This document shows, piece by piece, positions 1-5,972 of a stretch of DNA of 5,982 nucleotides (position 1 is its first letter; the number at the start of each line of letters is the position of its first letter). The translations under genes and the position numbers were made by a program. The DNA lies in the NCBI GenBank assembly GCA_023144875.1, contig JAGLEW010000184.1:1-5982 (forward strand), given 5' to 3'. Source of the stretch: Methylococcales bacterium. GTDB lineage: Bacteria > Pseudomonadota > Gammaproteobacteria > Methylococcales > Methylomonadaceae. Under the pieces are notes generated by a model. That model saw only the letters and a list, made by a program, of their open reading frames with translations. It was not told the origin of the DNA and made no database searches.

Positions 1-345
1 GCAGAAGTTCAACGCTTTTTATCAGTCGCGGCGGGTGCCATTGCCTCAGGACCTGCCACAGCACGGTTAATTAATTTATTTGGTGCAAAACTGGATAAAG
101 ATAAAGCCATAGCAACCGCACATAGTATTTTAGCGCTATTAAATCAGCATTTAAAGGATCATAAATGGTTGGCGGCAAATCAAGCGACTATAGCGGATTT
201 ATCAAATTATACCTATATTGCACATGCCCCTGAAGGCGATGTTTCTTTAGAAAGTTATCCTCATATTAAGGCATGGTTACAGCGTATAGAAGCCTTGCCC
301 CATTTTATCCCTATGCAGTCGTCTGCGATGGGTTTAGCGGCATAA
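1..345 (+). CDS. Glutathione S-transferase, C-terminal part (5' end outside window)
   Basis: The open frame runs from base 1 to a TAA at 343-345, giving 114 residues. Soluble GSTs are usually about 200-215 residues, so the N-terminal thioredoxin-like glutathione-binding domain lies to the left of the window. What is visible is the all-helical C-terminal domain. It starts AEVQRFLSVAAG, contains the N-capping box T-I-A-D followed by LSNYTYIAHAPEGDVSL, and ends with the PHIKAWLQRIEALPHF stretch typical of bacterial GSTs, where a Tyr-Pro-x-(I/V)-x-x-W motif precedes the last helices. The family conjugates glutathione to electrophiles or acts as a glutathione-dependent reductase or peroxidase in the cytoplasm. 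The substrate cannot be told from this half. The gene ends just before a strong terminator and is followed by a redox fusion protein, so a shared role in redox or detoxification chemistry is likely. The family call is firm; the subclass is unknown. Confidence 0.9.
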   Translation, partial: AEVQRFLSVAAGAIASGPATARLINLFGAKLDKDKAIATAHSILALLNQHLKDHKWLAANQATIADLSNYTYIAHAPEGDVSLESYPHIKAWLQRIEALPHFIPMQSSAMGLAA

Positions 346-356
346 TGTGACGTGTG

Positions 357-381
357 AAAACGGGTGTTTGCCCGTTTTTTT
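357..381 (+). terminator. Intrinsic terminator after the GST gene
   Basis: An 8-bp perfect stem (AAAACGGG at 357-364 with CCCGTTTT at 371-378) with a 6-nt loop is followed without a break by T residues, so seven consecutive T occupy 375-381. It begins 12 bases after the GST stop codon. It also lies inside the longest open frame of the next gene (from a GTG at 347), which argues that translation of that gene does not start there. Confidence 0.85.
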
Positions 382-386
382 GATAA

Positions 387-392
387 AGAAGG
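387..392 (+). promoter_or_regulatory. Shine-Dalgarno site that fixes the start of the redox fusion gene
   Basis: AGAAGG sits 8 bases before the ATG at 401. The earlier GTG at 347 in the same frame has no such site and would put the terminator hairpin inside the coding region, so the ATG at 401 is preferred. Confidence 0.7.
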
Positions 393-400
393 CAATCCTA

Positions 401-2446
401 ATGAATAAAGTGATTCAATCCCCTTTTCACCGAGGTGAGAAAAAAATTCAAGCCCGTTTAGGGGTTAGTGAAAAAATGGAACAATTTGGACGGCAGGTCA
501 TTCGTGATTATATGCCTGAACAACATCAACAATTTTTTACACAACTCCCCTTTGTATTGGTTGCTCATGCCGATGATTCAGGATTTCCGTGGGCATCTAT
601 TTTATTTAATCAGTCACCTTTTATCAGTTCAGCTCATAATCAACATTTATTGATTAATGCCCAGCCTATCGTAGGAGACCCTTTAGCAAATAATTTAAAC
701 ATAGGAAAACATTTAGGTTTATTAGGCATTGAACTAGCAACACGGCGTAGAAACCGCTTATCCGCTTACATCAATCACGTGTCCGCACAAGGCATAGAAC
801 TAACAATTAAACAAGCGTTTGGTAATTGCCCGCAATATATTCAAAAACGCGCAATAAATGTTATTGATGCAAAGACTATGCCCGTGGCAACGACCGAAAG
901 ACTTAGCCAATTTGATGAAGCAGCCATGCAACTCATTACGAACAGCGATACTTTTTTTGTGGCCAGTTATTTGGCTAATAACCGCAATACGATAAGCGAA
1001 GGCGCGGACGTTTCTCATCGTGGTGGTAAAGCGGGCTTTGTTCGCGTTGATGATGAACAGACCTTAACGATTCCTGATTATTTGGGCAATTTTCATTTTA
1101 ATACTTTAGGCAATTTTGTCGAAAATCCCCAAACAGGATTATTATTTATTGATTTTGAAAATGGGCATTTATTAACCTTAACAGGCTCGGTCGAAATTTT
1201 ATGGGACTCACCTGATACAAAATTTTTTGCAGGGGCAGAAAGACTGTGGGCATTTCGTCTCAATCACGGGTTTTGGTTAAAAAATGTTCTCCCATTACGT
1301 TGGAAATTGGAGGGTTATTCTCCTAATACTTTGTTAACAGGTAGCTGGAAAGAAGCCAAAGCGACACAAAAAGCTGAAAGATTAAAACATCATTGGCAAG
1401 CTTATCAAATTGTTAAAATTGTTGAAGAAAGTTCAATCATTAAATCTTTTTATTTACACGCCCCTGCCAATCAAAAACCGAGTTTTAAATCAGGGCAATT
1501 CTTAACCTTGAAAGCAAGAGTAAATAATAAAGAAGAGATTAGAACCTATACGGTTTCCAGTGCGCCAGCCGATCATTATTTTAGAATCAGCGTTAAACAA
1601 CAAGGCGTATTTTCTAATTTTTTGCATCAACAAATGGCTGTTGGCGATAAAATTGATGTGAAAGCTCCGATGGGTGCATTTACCTTTGATGATAGGAAAA
1701 TTCGCCCTGTGGTTTTAATTTCTGCGGGGGTTGGGATTACGCCAATGATTTCTATCGCGCGTTATGTTTTACAAGAAGGAATTCGCACCCGTGCTATGCA
1801 ACCGTTAATAATTATTTGTTCCGCCAGAAACACCAAACAACGGGCTTTTTTTGCAGAGTTAAATGAAATTTCCGAGGCTTCGGCTGGGAAAATTAAGGTT
1901 TTTTGGGTCTTGAGCCAAGCTGAGGCGCATTTACAACTAGGGGATGATTATCACTACGATGGTCGATTATCCAAACGACTATTAGAAAAATTCCTGACCA
2001 GCAATGATTATGATGTTTATCTTTGCGGTCCTAATGCGTTTATGCAAGACCAATATAATAGCCTTCGAGCATTAGGTATTCAAGATGCCCATATTTTTAC
2101 CGAAGCGTTTGGAGTTTCCTCCTTGGTGAGAGCGTGCAATAAAATCACATCTGTAGTTCCCATAGCCAAAGAAGCCGTCATTCGTTTTGACCAATCTCAA
2201 CGTGAACAAGCATGGTCACCCGAAAAGGGAACCTTATTAGAATTTGCTGAATCTCATGGCTTAACGCCTGAGTATGGGTGTCGTAAAGGTGAATGTGGTG
2301 CTTGTAAGGTAAAGTTATTATCTGGAAGGATCGTCTATAAACAGTCTATCAGTTACGTGTTAGACGATAATGAAATTTTATTATGCTGTGCGGTTCCTGC
2401 GATGACAGAAAATGAAACTATTAGTTATTTAGAAATTGAATTGTAA
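401..2446 (+). CDS. PNPOx-type FMN / FAD-NAD(P) reductase / 2Fe-2S ferredoxin fusion oxidoreductase
   Basis: This is a 681-residue cytoplasmic protein with three redox modules (numbering from the ATG at 401). Residues 1 to about 320 form a pyridoxamine-phosphate-oxidase-like split-barrel region, with SPFHRGE (7-13), PWAS (63-66), TRRRNR (114-119), FGNCPQYIQ (140-148) and the hallmark DVSHRGGKAGF (203-213). Residues about 330-560 are a ferredoxin-NADP reductase module: RTYTVSS (381-387) for FAD, GVFSNFLH (402-409), the nucleotide-binding SAGVGITPM (441-449) and LCGP (541-544). Residues about 590-681 are a plant-type 2Fe-2S domain with Cys627-x4-Cys632-x2-Cys635 and a fourth ligand at Cys662 or Cys663. 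By family knowledge electrons should pass from NAD(P)H to FAD to 2Fe-2S; the N-terminal barrel may bind FMN or another cofactor. The final acceptor is unknown. No signal peptide or membrane segment is seen. The GST gene upstream is a likely partner, but a terminator lies between them. The domain assignments are firm; the physiological role is not known to me. Confidence 0.9.
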   Translation: MNKVIQSPFHRGEKKIQARLGVSEKMEQFGRQVIRDYMPEQHQQFFTQLPFVLVAHADDSGFPWASILFNQSPFISSAHNQHLLINAQPIVGDPLANNLNIGKHLGLLGIELATRRRNRLSAYINHVSAQGIELTIKQAFGNCPQYIQKRAINVIDAKTMPVATTERLSQFDEAAMQLITNSDTFFVASYLANNRNTISEGADVSHRGGKAGFVRVDDEQTLTIPDYLGNFHFNTLGNFVENPQTGLLFIDFENGHLLTLTGSVEILWDSPDTKFFAGAERLWAFRLNHGFWLKNVLPLRWKLEGYSPNTLLTGSWKEAKATQKAERLKHHWQAYQIVKIVEESSIIKSFYLHAPANQKPSFKSGQFLTLKARVNNKEEIRTYTVSSAPADHYFRISVKQQGVFSNFLHQQMAVGDKIDVKAPMGAFTFDDRKIRPVVLISAGVGITPMISIARYVLQEGIRTRAMQPLIIICSARNTKQRAFFAELNEISEASAGKIKVFWVLSQAEAHLQLGDDYHYDGRLSKRLLEKFLTSNDYDVYLCGPNAFMQDQYNSLRALGIQDAHIFTEAFGVSSLVRACNKITSVVPIAKEAVIRFDQSQREQAWSPEKGTLLEFAESHGLTPEYGCRKGECGACKVKLLSGRIVYKQSISYVLDDNEILLCCAVPAMTENETISYLEIEL

Positions 2447-2456
2447 AAAACTAAAA

Positions 2457-2472
2457 AGGTCAAGTCTGACCT
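2457..2472 (+). terminator. Possible weak terminator hairpin after the redox fusion gene
   Basis: AGGTCA (2457-2462) pairs perfectly with TGACCT (2467-2472) around the loop AGTC, starting 11 bases after the stop. The 3' flank GATTATTCTT is only T-rich, not a clean T run, so termination would be weak or factor-assisted. The 3' arm and loop can instead pair with TCAGACT at 2494-2500. Confidence 0.35.
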
Positions 2473-2735
2473 GATTATTCTTGCTTTGCTTGTTCAGACT
2501 AATTTGATGCTTACTACCGCGTTTTGCGTAAATACTTAGCCAGTAGAAAAATATTTTTCGATAATGTGTGCGCTTTGACGCGTTATTTATGGTTTGATAG
2601 CGGGTAAACACTATTAGTATTTATGCTCGAACCGCTTAAAAACCCTATTCCTAGTTGAGAGTTGGGTAAATTTGAAGTCAAAATAAGAATTGCTGACTTT
2701 ATAAGAAGGATTCCATTTAAACCACGGCTTATCTG

Positions 2736-2741
2736 TATAAT
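2736..2741 (+). promoter_or_regulatory. Candidate -10 box (TATAAT) for the YcxB-like gene
   Basis: A perfect sigma-70 -10 hexamer lies 77 bases before the ATG at 2819, which would give a leader of roughly 70 nt. No good -35 hexamer is found at 16-18 bases upstream (the nearest, TTCCAT at 2711-2716, is poor and 19 bases away), so any promoter would depend on an activator or be weak. The box overlaps one arm and the loop of a 6-bp inverted repeat (2727-2745). Confidence 0.35.
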
Positions 2742-2818
2742 AAGCAAACTTAATTATTACGCCTCATGATTTATGTAGGACATAATTTAGACCATCCTTC
2801 ACTTAAATAAAGAATAAT

Positions 2819-3343
2819 ATGTTTGAAATTGAATATGAATTACGCGAAGACGATTTAACCGAATTTAACGAAATGCGCTTGAAAGATAATGAGACTATTC
2901 AGGCGGCTTTGCGTAAAAACCGTTTGTTTGTACCTGCAGTGATGTTATTTATTGCGATGTTCTATTATATGTATTACAACGATTTAACCACCTCGTTATA
3001 TGTCACCGTAATTGCAGTGGGCTGGGGATTGGTTTCACCTTATATTATAAAAATGGACATGCGCCGCCAGATTTTAGAAGGCTATGGTGAGGAAGAACGC
3101 AAAGAAATTTTAGGGGAACATAGATTAGTCATTAGCCAAGAACATTTATTAAATAAAACCCCTGGGGGTAATAAACATAAATATTTATGGGAGGATATGG
3201 TGCGAGTTGAGTATGCAAAAAAGGCCGTTTATATTTATGTTGATTTAGACAGTGCTATTATTATTCCTGTAGAGCGCCTTAAAATGGGAAATTTAGAAAA
3301 ATTTGCCGAACAAGCCGAGAAAATGATTGAGCGCTTAAGTTAA
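2819..3343 (+). CDS. YcxB-like membrane protein with two helices
   Basis: This is a 174-residue protein of unknown function. A charged N-terminal segment (residues 1-35) opens with the FEIEYELREDDLTEF pattern seen at the start of YcxB-like proteins. Two hydrophobic helices follow, at about 36-53 (FVPAVMLFIAMFYYMYY) and 57-76. The soluble C-terminal part, from about residue 98, matches the YcxB-like layout: GEHRLVISQEHLL, a turn, a Trp-Glu-Asp (WED, 124-126) step, then VYIYVDLDSAIIIPVERL (137-154) ending in the conserved hydrophobic-Ile-Pro element, and a terminal amphipathic helix. Such proteins sit in the inner membrane with the C-terminal domain probably cytoplasmic; no biochemical role is established. 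The Shine-Dalgarno is weak (AAAGAA, 2809-2814). The gene stands alone, and its 3' end overlaps the convergent DUF6316-type gene by 9 bases. Membrane topology is well supported; family membership is a strong pattern match from memory. Confidence 0.8.
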   Translation: MFEIEYELREDDLTEFNEMRLKDNETIQAALRKNRLFVPAVMLFIAMFYYMYYNDLTTSLYVTVIAVGWGLVSPYIIKMDMRRQILEGYGEEERKEILGEHRLVISQEHLLNKTPGGNKHKYLWEDMVRVEYAKKAVYIYVDLDSAIIIPVERLKMGNLEKFAEQAEKMIERLS

Positions 3344-3517
3344 CACGCCATCGCGTTGTTGAATATAAATACGACAAGCATCAACACACAATCCTTTGGT
3401 TTTATAAGGCCCTTTGATTTGATCAATCGTATAAAACCACCAGCCTTGCTCGTTCACATAATAACGATCTTGAGGTTTAAAAACAGGGTTTAAAGGTTTT
3501 TTAGATTTTTTTTCCAT
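3335..3517 (-). CDS. Small DUF6316-type protein
   Basis: This is a 60-residue basic protein. After a Lys-rich start (MEKKSKKPLNP), residues about 16-53 carry the family pattern: DRYYVNEQGWWFYTIDQIKGP (an aromatic strand, Gly-Trp-Trp-Phe-Tyr-Thr), then a Gly-Pro-Tyr turn and a helix with Ala and Tyr (VDACRIYIQ). This resembles DUF6316 proteins of Pseudomonas and other gammaproteobacteria, whose function is unknown. Two Cys in the helix (GLCVDAC) are not something I expect as a family constant. The start is fixed: an in-frame stop (TTA on the plus strand at 3527-3529) lies 9 bases before the ATG and no other start is available between them. No Shine-Dalgarno is visible. The gene converges on the YcxB-like gene, sharing the bases TTAAGTTAA that contain both stop codons, and diverges from yheS. 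That the frame is real rests on the family pattern and its neat fit between neighbours. Confidence 0.78.
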   Translation of the reverse strand: MEKKSKKPLNPVFKPQDRYYVNEQGWWFYTIDQIKGPYKTKGLCVDACRIYIQQRDGVLT

Positions 3518-3557
3518 ATCGACATTTTAACGGTATTTCATTTGCTATTCATCATCT
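3518..3557. promoter_or_regulatory. 40-base divergent start region of the DUF6316 gene and yheS, candidate overlapping promoters
   Basis: Neither gene has a Shine-Dalgarno sequence in these 40 bases. On the minus strand TAAAAT (3524-3529) is a five-of-six -10 match, and transcription starting 6-7 bases further on would begin at or beside the ATG at 3517. On the plus strand TCGACA (3519-3524) is a five-of-six -35 match, but the -10 at 18 bases (TGCTAT, 3543-3548) is poor; it would start transcription near 3555. The hexamers and start points are inferences by eye only. Confidence 0.3.
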
Positions 3558-5459
3558 ATGTTAAATTTTAAAAAAGTTAGTTTGCGTCGTGGAACGCAGG
3601 TTTTATTTTCTCAAGCAACATTCACGATCCATAAAGGCCAACGTGCGGGCTTGACGGGTGCCAATGGCGTGGGAAAATCCAGCTTATTTGCGATGATACG
3701 AGGTGAGTTGGCGGTCGATGAAGGCGATTTTGAATTACCCGCAAACTTAGAAGTCGCCCATGTGGCGCAAGAAACCCCAGCACTCACGTCAAGCGCATTA
3801 GATTATGTCACCGATGGTGATAATGAACTGCGGCAATTACAACAACAATTAATGCATGCAGAACAGGCAAATAATGGCTTAGAGCAAGCTGAAATTCATG
3901 AAGCACTGGAACATATTGAAGGATATACCGCTGAAATTAGAGCCTCACGCTTGATGAGCGGTTTAGGTTTTACCAAACCACAACAACAAAATTCGGTCAA
4001 TTCTTTCTCAGGCGGCTGGCGTATGCGTTTGAATTTAGCGCAGGCCTTAATGTGTCGCTCGGATGTCTTATTATTGGATGAGCCAACCAATCATCTGGAT
4101 TTGGATACGGTGATTTGGTTGCAAGATTGGTTGCTAAAATACACAGGTACCTTGTTATTAGTTTCGCATGATCGGGATTTTTTAGACACAATCACCACTC
4201 ATATTGTTCATATTGAACAGCAACAAGCGACTATATACAGTGGTAATTATTCGGCCTTTGAAAAAATGCGCGCGGAAAAATTAGCTCAACAACAATCCGC
4301 TTATGAAAAACAACAACGTGAAATTATCCATATTCAAAGTTTTATCACCCGTTTTAAAGCCAAAGCAACTAAAGCCAAACAAGCGCAAAGTCGGGTTAAA
4401 TCGTTAGAAAAAATGGAATTGATCGCCCAAGCACATGTGGATTCACCGTTTACCTTTGCATTTCCAAAACCTGAAAAACTGCCAAACCCCCTGTTAAAGC
4501 TAGAGCAAGCAACCTTAGGCTACGATGATACCGTTATTTTAAATGATGTATCTTTATCTATTTCCCCTGGCGACCGCTTAGGTTTATTAGGCTCTAATGG
4601 CGCAGGAAAATCGACCTTAATTAAAGTGTTAGCAGGCGATGCCCCTTTATTAGCAGGTCAATTATTAGATTCAGAGCATTTAAAAATTGGTTATTTTGCC
4701 CAGCACCAGTTAGAACAACTGCACTTGGATGAAAGTCCGCTGTGGCACTTACAACAGCTTGATAAGCAAACCACTGAAAAAGAATTACGCAATTTTTTAG
4801 GTGGGTTTGATTTTAAAGGCGATAAAGTACTGGATCAGGTCGCTCCTTTTTCGGGCGGTGAAAAAGCACGCTTGGTATTGGCATTATTGGTGTATCAAAA
4901 CCCTAATTTACTCTTATTAGATGAGCCGACCAACCATTTAGATTTAGAAATGCGTCATGCTTTGAGTGTTGCCTTGCAAGACTATCAAGGGGCTATGGTG
5001 GTAGTTTCACATGATCGACATTTATTACGCTCGGTCACCGATCAATTTTTATTAGTCGCCGATGGACGGTTACAACCCTTTGATGGCGATTTAGAGGATT
5101 ATCGACTGTGGTTAGCGGCACAAAAAAAAGCACAAGAAAATAATAATTCGAATATCGTTGAGGCGATAGTAGAAACAACCACGCTTTCACGTAAAGAACA
5201 ACGCCAACAAGAAGCCCTACGTCGAAAACGCTTAAAACCATTAACCGATGCCATTAAAAAAGCTGAAAAAGCAATGGAAGATTATCAGCAACAGCAATAT
5301 GATTTAGAACATTTATTAGCCAGCCCAACCCTATATGATGAGCGTGAAAAACAGCAATTAAAAACCTTATTAGCGCAAAAAGAAACCGTAGATCAATCCT
5401 TATTGCAGGCGGAAGAAGACTGGATTAACGCAGAAGAACAACTGGCTTTAGTGGAATAA
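3558..5459 (+). CDS. yheS: ABC-F family ATPase YheS
   Basis: This is a 633-residue soluble ABC-F protein (E. coli YheS is about 637). It has two ATP-binding domains and no membrane segment. Domain 1: Walker A GANGVGKS (34-41), Q-loop Q71, signature SGGWR (151-155), Walker B and switch LLLDEPTNHLDL (171-182, catalytic Glu175), H-loop His204. The linker at about 230-295, with the helical RFKAKATKAKQAQSR stretch, is the tRNA-interacting arm of ABC-F proteins. Domain 2: Walker A GSNGAGKST (345-353), signature SGGEK (432-436), LLLLDEPTNHLDL (451-463, Glu456), His485. A charged, Gln-rich coiled coil fills about 543-633. All catalytic residues are intact. Family knowledge places it at the ribosomal E site, where ABC-F ATPases help stalled or difficult translation. 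SGGWRMRLNLAQAL and the GTLLLVSHDRDFLD region follow YheS rather than EttA or Uup. The ATG at 3558 is the only ATG before an in-frame stop and gives the expected N-terminus (MLNFKKVSLRRG); no Shine-Dalgarno precedes it. A membrane protein gene follows after 3 bases. Confidence 0.95.
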   Translation: MLNFKKVSLRRGTQVLFSQATFTIHKGQRAGLTGANGVGKSSLFAMIRGELAVDEGDFELPANLEVAHVAQETPALTSSALDYVTDGDNELRQLQQQLMHAEQANNGLEQAEIHEALEHIEGYTAEIRASRLMSGLGFTKPQQQNSVNSFSGGWRMRLNLAQALMCRSDVLLLDEPTNHLDLDTVIWLQDWLLKYTGTLLLVSHDRDFLDTITTHIVHIEQQQATIYSGNYSAFEKMRAEKLAQQQSAYEKQQREIIHIQSFITRFKAKATKAKQAQSRVKSLEKMELIAQAHVDSPFTFAFPKPEKLPNPLLKLEQATLGYDDTVILNDVSLSISPGDRLGLLGSNGAGKSTLIKVLAGDAPLLAGQLLDSEHLKIGYFAQHQLEQLHLDESPLWHLQQLDKQTTEKELRNFLGGFDFKGDKVLDQVAPFSGGEKARLVLALLVYQNPNLLLLDEPTNHLDLEMRHALSVALQDYQGAMVVVSHDRHLLRSVTDQFLLVADGRLQPFDGDLEDYRLWLAAQKKAQENNNSNIVEAIVETTTLSRKEQRQQEALRRKRLKPLTDAIKKAEKAMEDYQQQQYDLEHLLASPTLYDEREKQQLKTLLAQKETVDQSLLQAEEDWINAEEQLALVE

Positions 5460-5462
5460 CTT

Positions 5463-5972
5463 ATGTTTGAATTATTAAAACTCTTTTATGACATTGCGCT
5501 CTTTAAAAAATCGCCCGCCGATATTCCATCCTCGCCCTTTTTACAAGGGCTGGTTATTGTTTCATACCTTACAATCAATTTTTTAATACTGTTTATGTCC
5601 AATTCATGGGCAAATGCAGTCGTACAAATTGTGGTAGAAATCAGTTTAATTGCGATCTTTTGTCACGTTGTTTTATCTTGGCATAAAAAATTAGCACGTT
5701 ACTCACAAACCTTTATCGCCTTACTCGGTGTGGATGTGGTGATTAGTTTGTGTGCTATTCCCGCAATAGCATCGCTTAACACGCCAATGCCAGAAAAATC
5801 CTCTTTTTATTTAGTGGCGGTGTTTGTTTATATTTTGTTAGTCCTTTGGCATTGGCTGGCGGCGGGGCATATTTTTCGCAAAGCATTATCAGAGTCCTTT
5901 GTATTTGGCTTAGGAATATCACTCCTTTATTTAATGATTTCTTATCTGATTAATATGGCTTTTTTTGCTTAG
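5463..5972 (+). CDS. Five-helix inner-membrane protein of unknown function, downstream of yheS
   Basis: This is a 169-residue hydrophobic protein with a short amphipathic N-terminus (MFELLKLFYDIALFKKSPAD) and five predicted membrane helices at about 26-45, 50-72, 83-105, 114-137 and 145-167. Basic residues fall between helices 2 and 3 (WHKKLARY) and between 4 and 5 (HIFRKA), placing those loops in the cytoplasm by the positive-inside rule. The N-terminus with its KK pair would also be inside, and five helices would put the C-terminus outside. The overall plan (cytoplasmic amphipathic N-terminus, then five helices) resembles bacterial Yip1-type proteins, but I see no diagnostic motif and do not assign it. 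The ATG lies 3 bases after the yheS stop, with a weak GGA (5453-5455) inside the end of yheS, so co-transcription and translational coupling are likely. The gene is complete; 10 bases remain after its stop. Confidence 0.8.
   Translation: MFELLKLFYDIALFKKSPADIPSSPFLQGLVIVSYLTINFLILFMSNSWANAVVQIVVEISLIAIFCHVVLSWHKKLARYSQTFIALLGVDVVISLCAIPAIASLNTPMPEKSSFYLVAVFVYILLVLWHWLAAGHIFRKALSESFVFGLGISLLYLMISYLINMAFFA

Larger units (their letters stand above)
2447..2818. other. 372-base non-coding gap with short inverted repeats
   Basis: I find no convincing gene here. The only frame of note (minus strand, 2611 to 2429) runs into the end of the preceding gene, has no recognisable motif and is rejected. 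The gap holds a hairpin right after the upstream stop (2457-2472), a 7-base inverted repeat AGTCTGA/TCAGACT (2463-2469 and 2494-2500), an imperfect stem-loop at 2605-2623 flanked by AGCGG/CCGCT (2599-2603 and 2632-2636), AAGTCA/TGACTT (2675-2680 and 2694-2699), and GCTTAT/ATAAGC (2727-2732 and 2740-2745) around a TATAAT. The arms are short and the DNA is A+T-rich, so some will be chance. No tRNA or known riboswitch is recognised. Confidence 0.6.

Noticed and set aside
468..653. Plus-strand 61-codon frame inside the redox fusion gene
   Set aside because: It is an out-of-frame shadow of a gene with clear conserved motifs in the main frame.
800..1018. Minus-strand 72-codon frame inside the redox fusion gene
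   Set aside because: It is antisense to the PNPOx domain and has no family pattern of its own.
2429..2611. Minus-strand 60-codon open frame in the gap after the redox gene
   Set aside because: It overlaps the end of a well-supported gene, has no recognisable motif, no ribosome site I can see, and a composition typical of translated A+T-rich spacer. It could be a decayed repeat, but I cannot support that.
2447..2818. Integron attC, CRISPR or tRNA-like structure in the gap
   Set aside because: There are no attC core sites, no regularly spaced direct repeats and no cloverleaf or CCA end.
3896..4191. Two overlapping minus-strand frames inside yheS
   Set aside because: They are antisense shadows over the first ATPase domain; the sense frame is fully conserved there.
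3660..5020. Repeated DEPTNHLDL and SHDR segments in yheS
   Set aside because: They are the two ATP-binding domains expected in every ABC-F protein, not a recent duplication.
5035..5241. Minus-strand 68-codon frame in the 3' part of yheS
   Set aside because: It is antisense to the coiled-coil region, and its hydrophobic look comes from reverse-reading Lys/Gln-rich codons.
3558..5459. Antibiotic-resistance (ARE) ABC-F protein
   Set aside because: The sequence follows housekeeping YheS over its whole length, including the C-terminal coiled coil, and lacks the long interdomain arm of resistance-type proteins.
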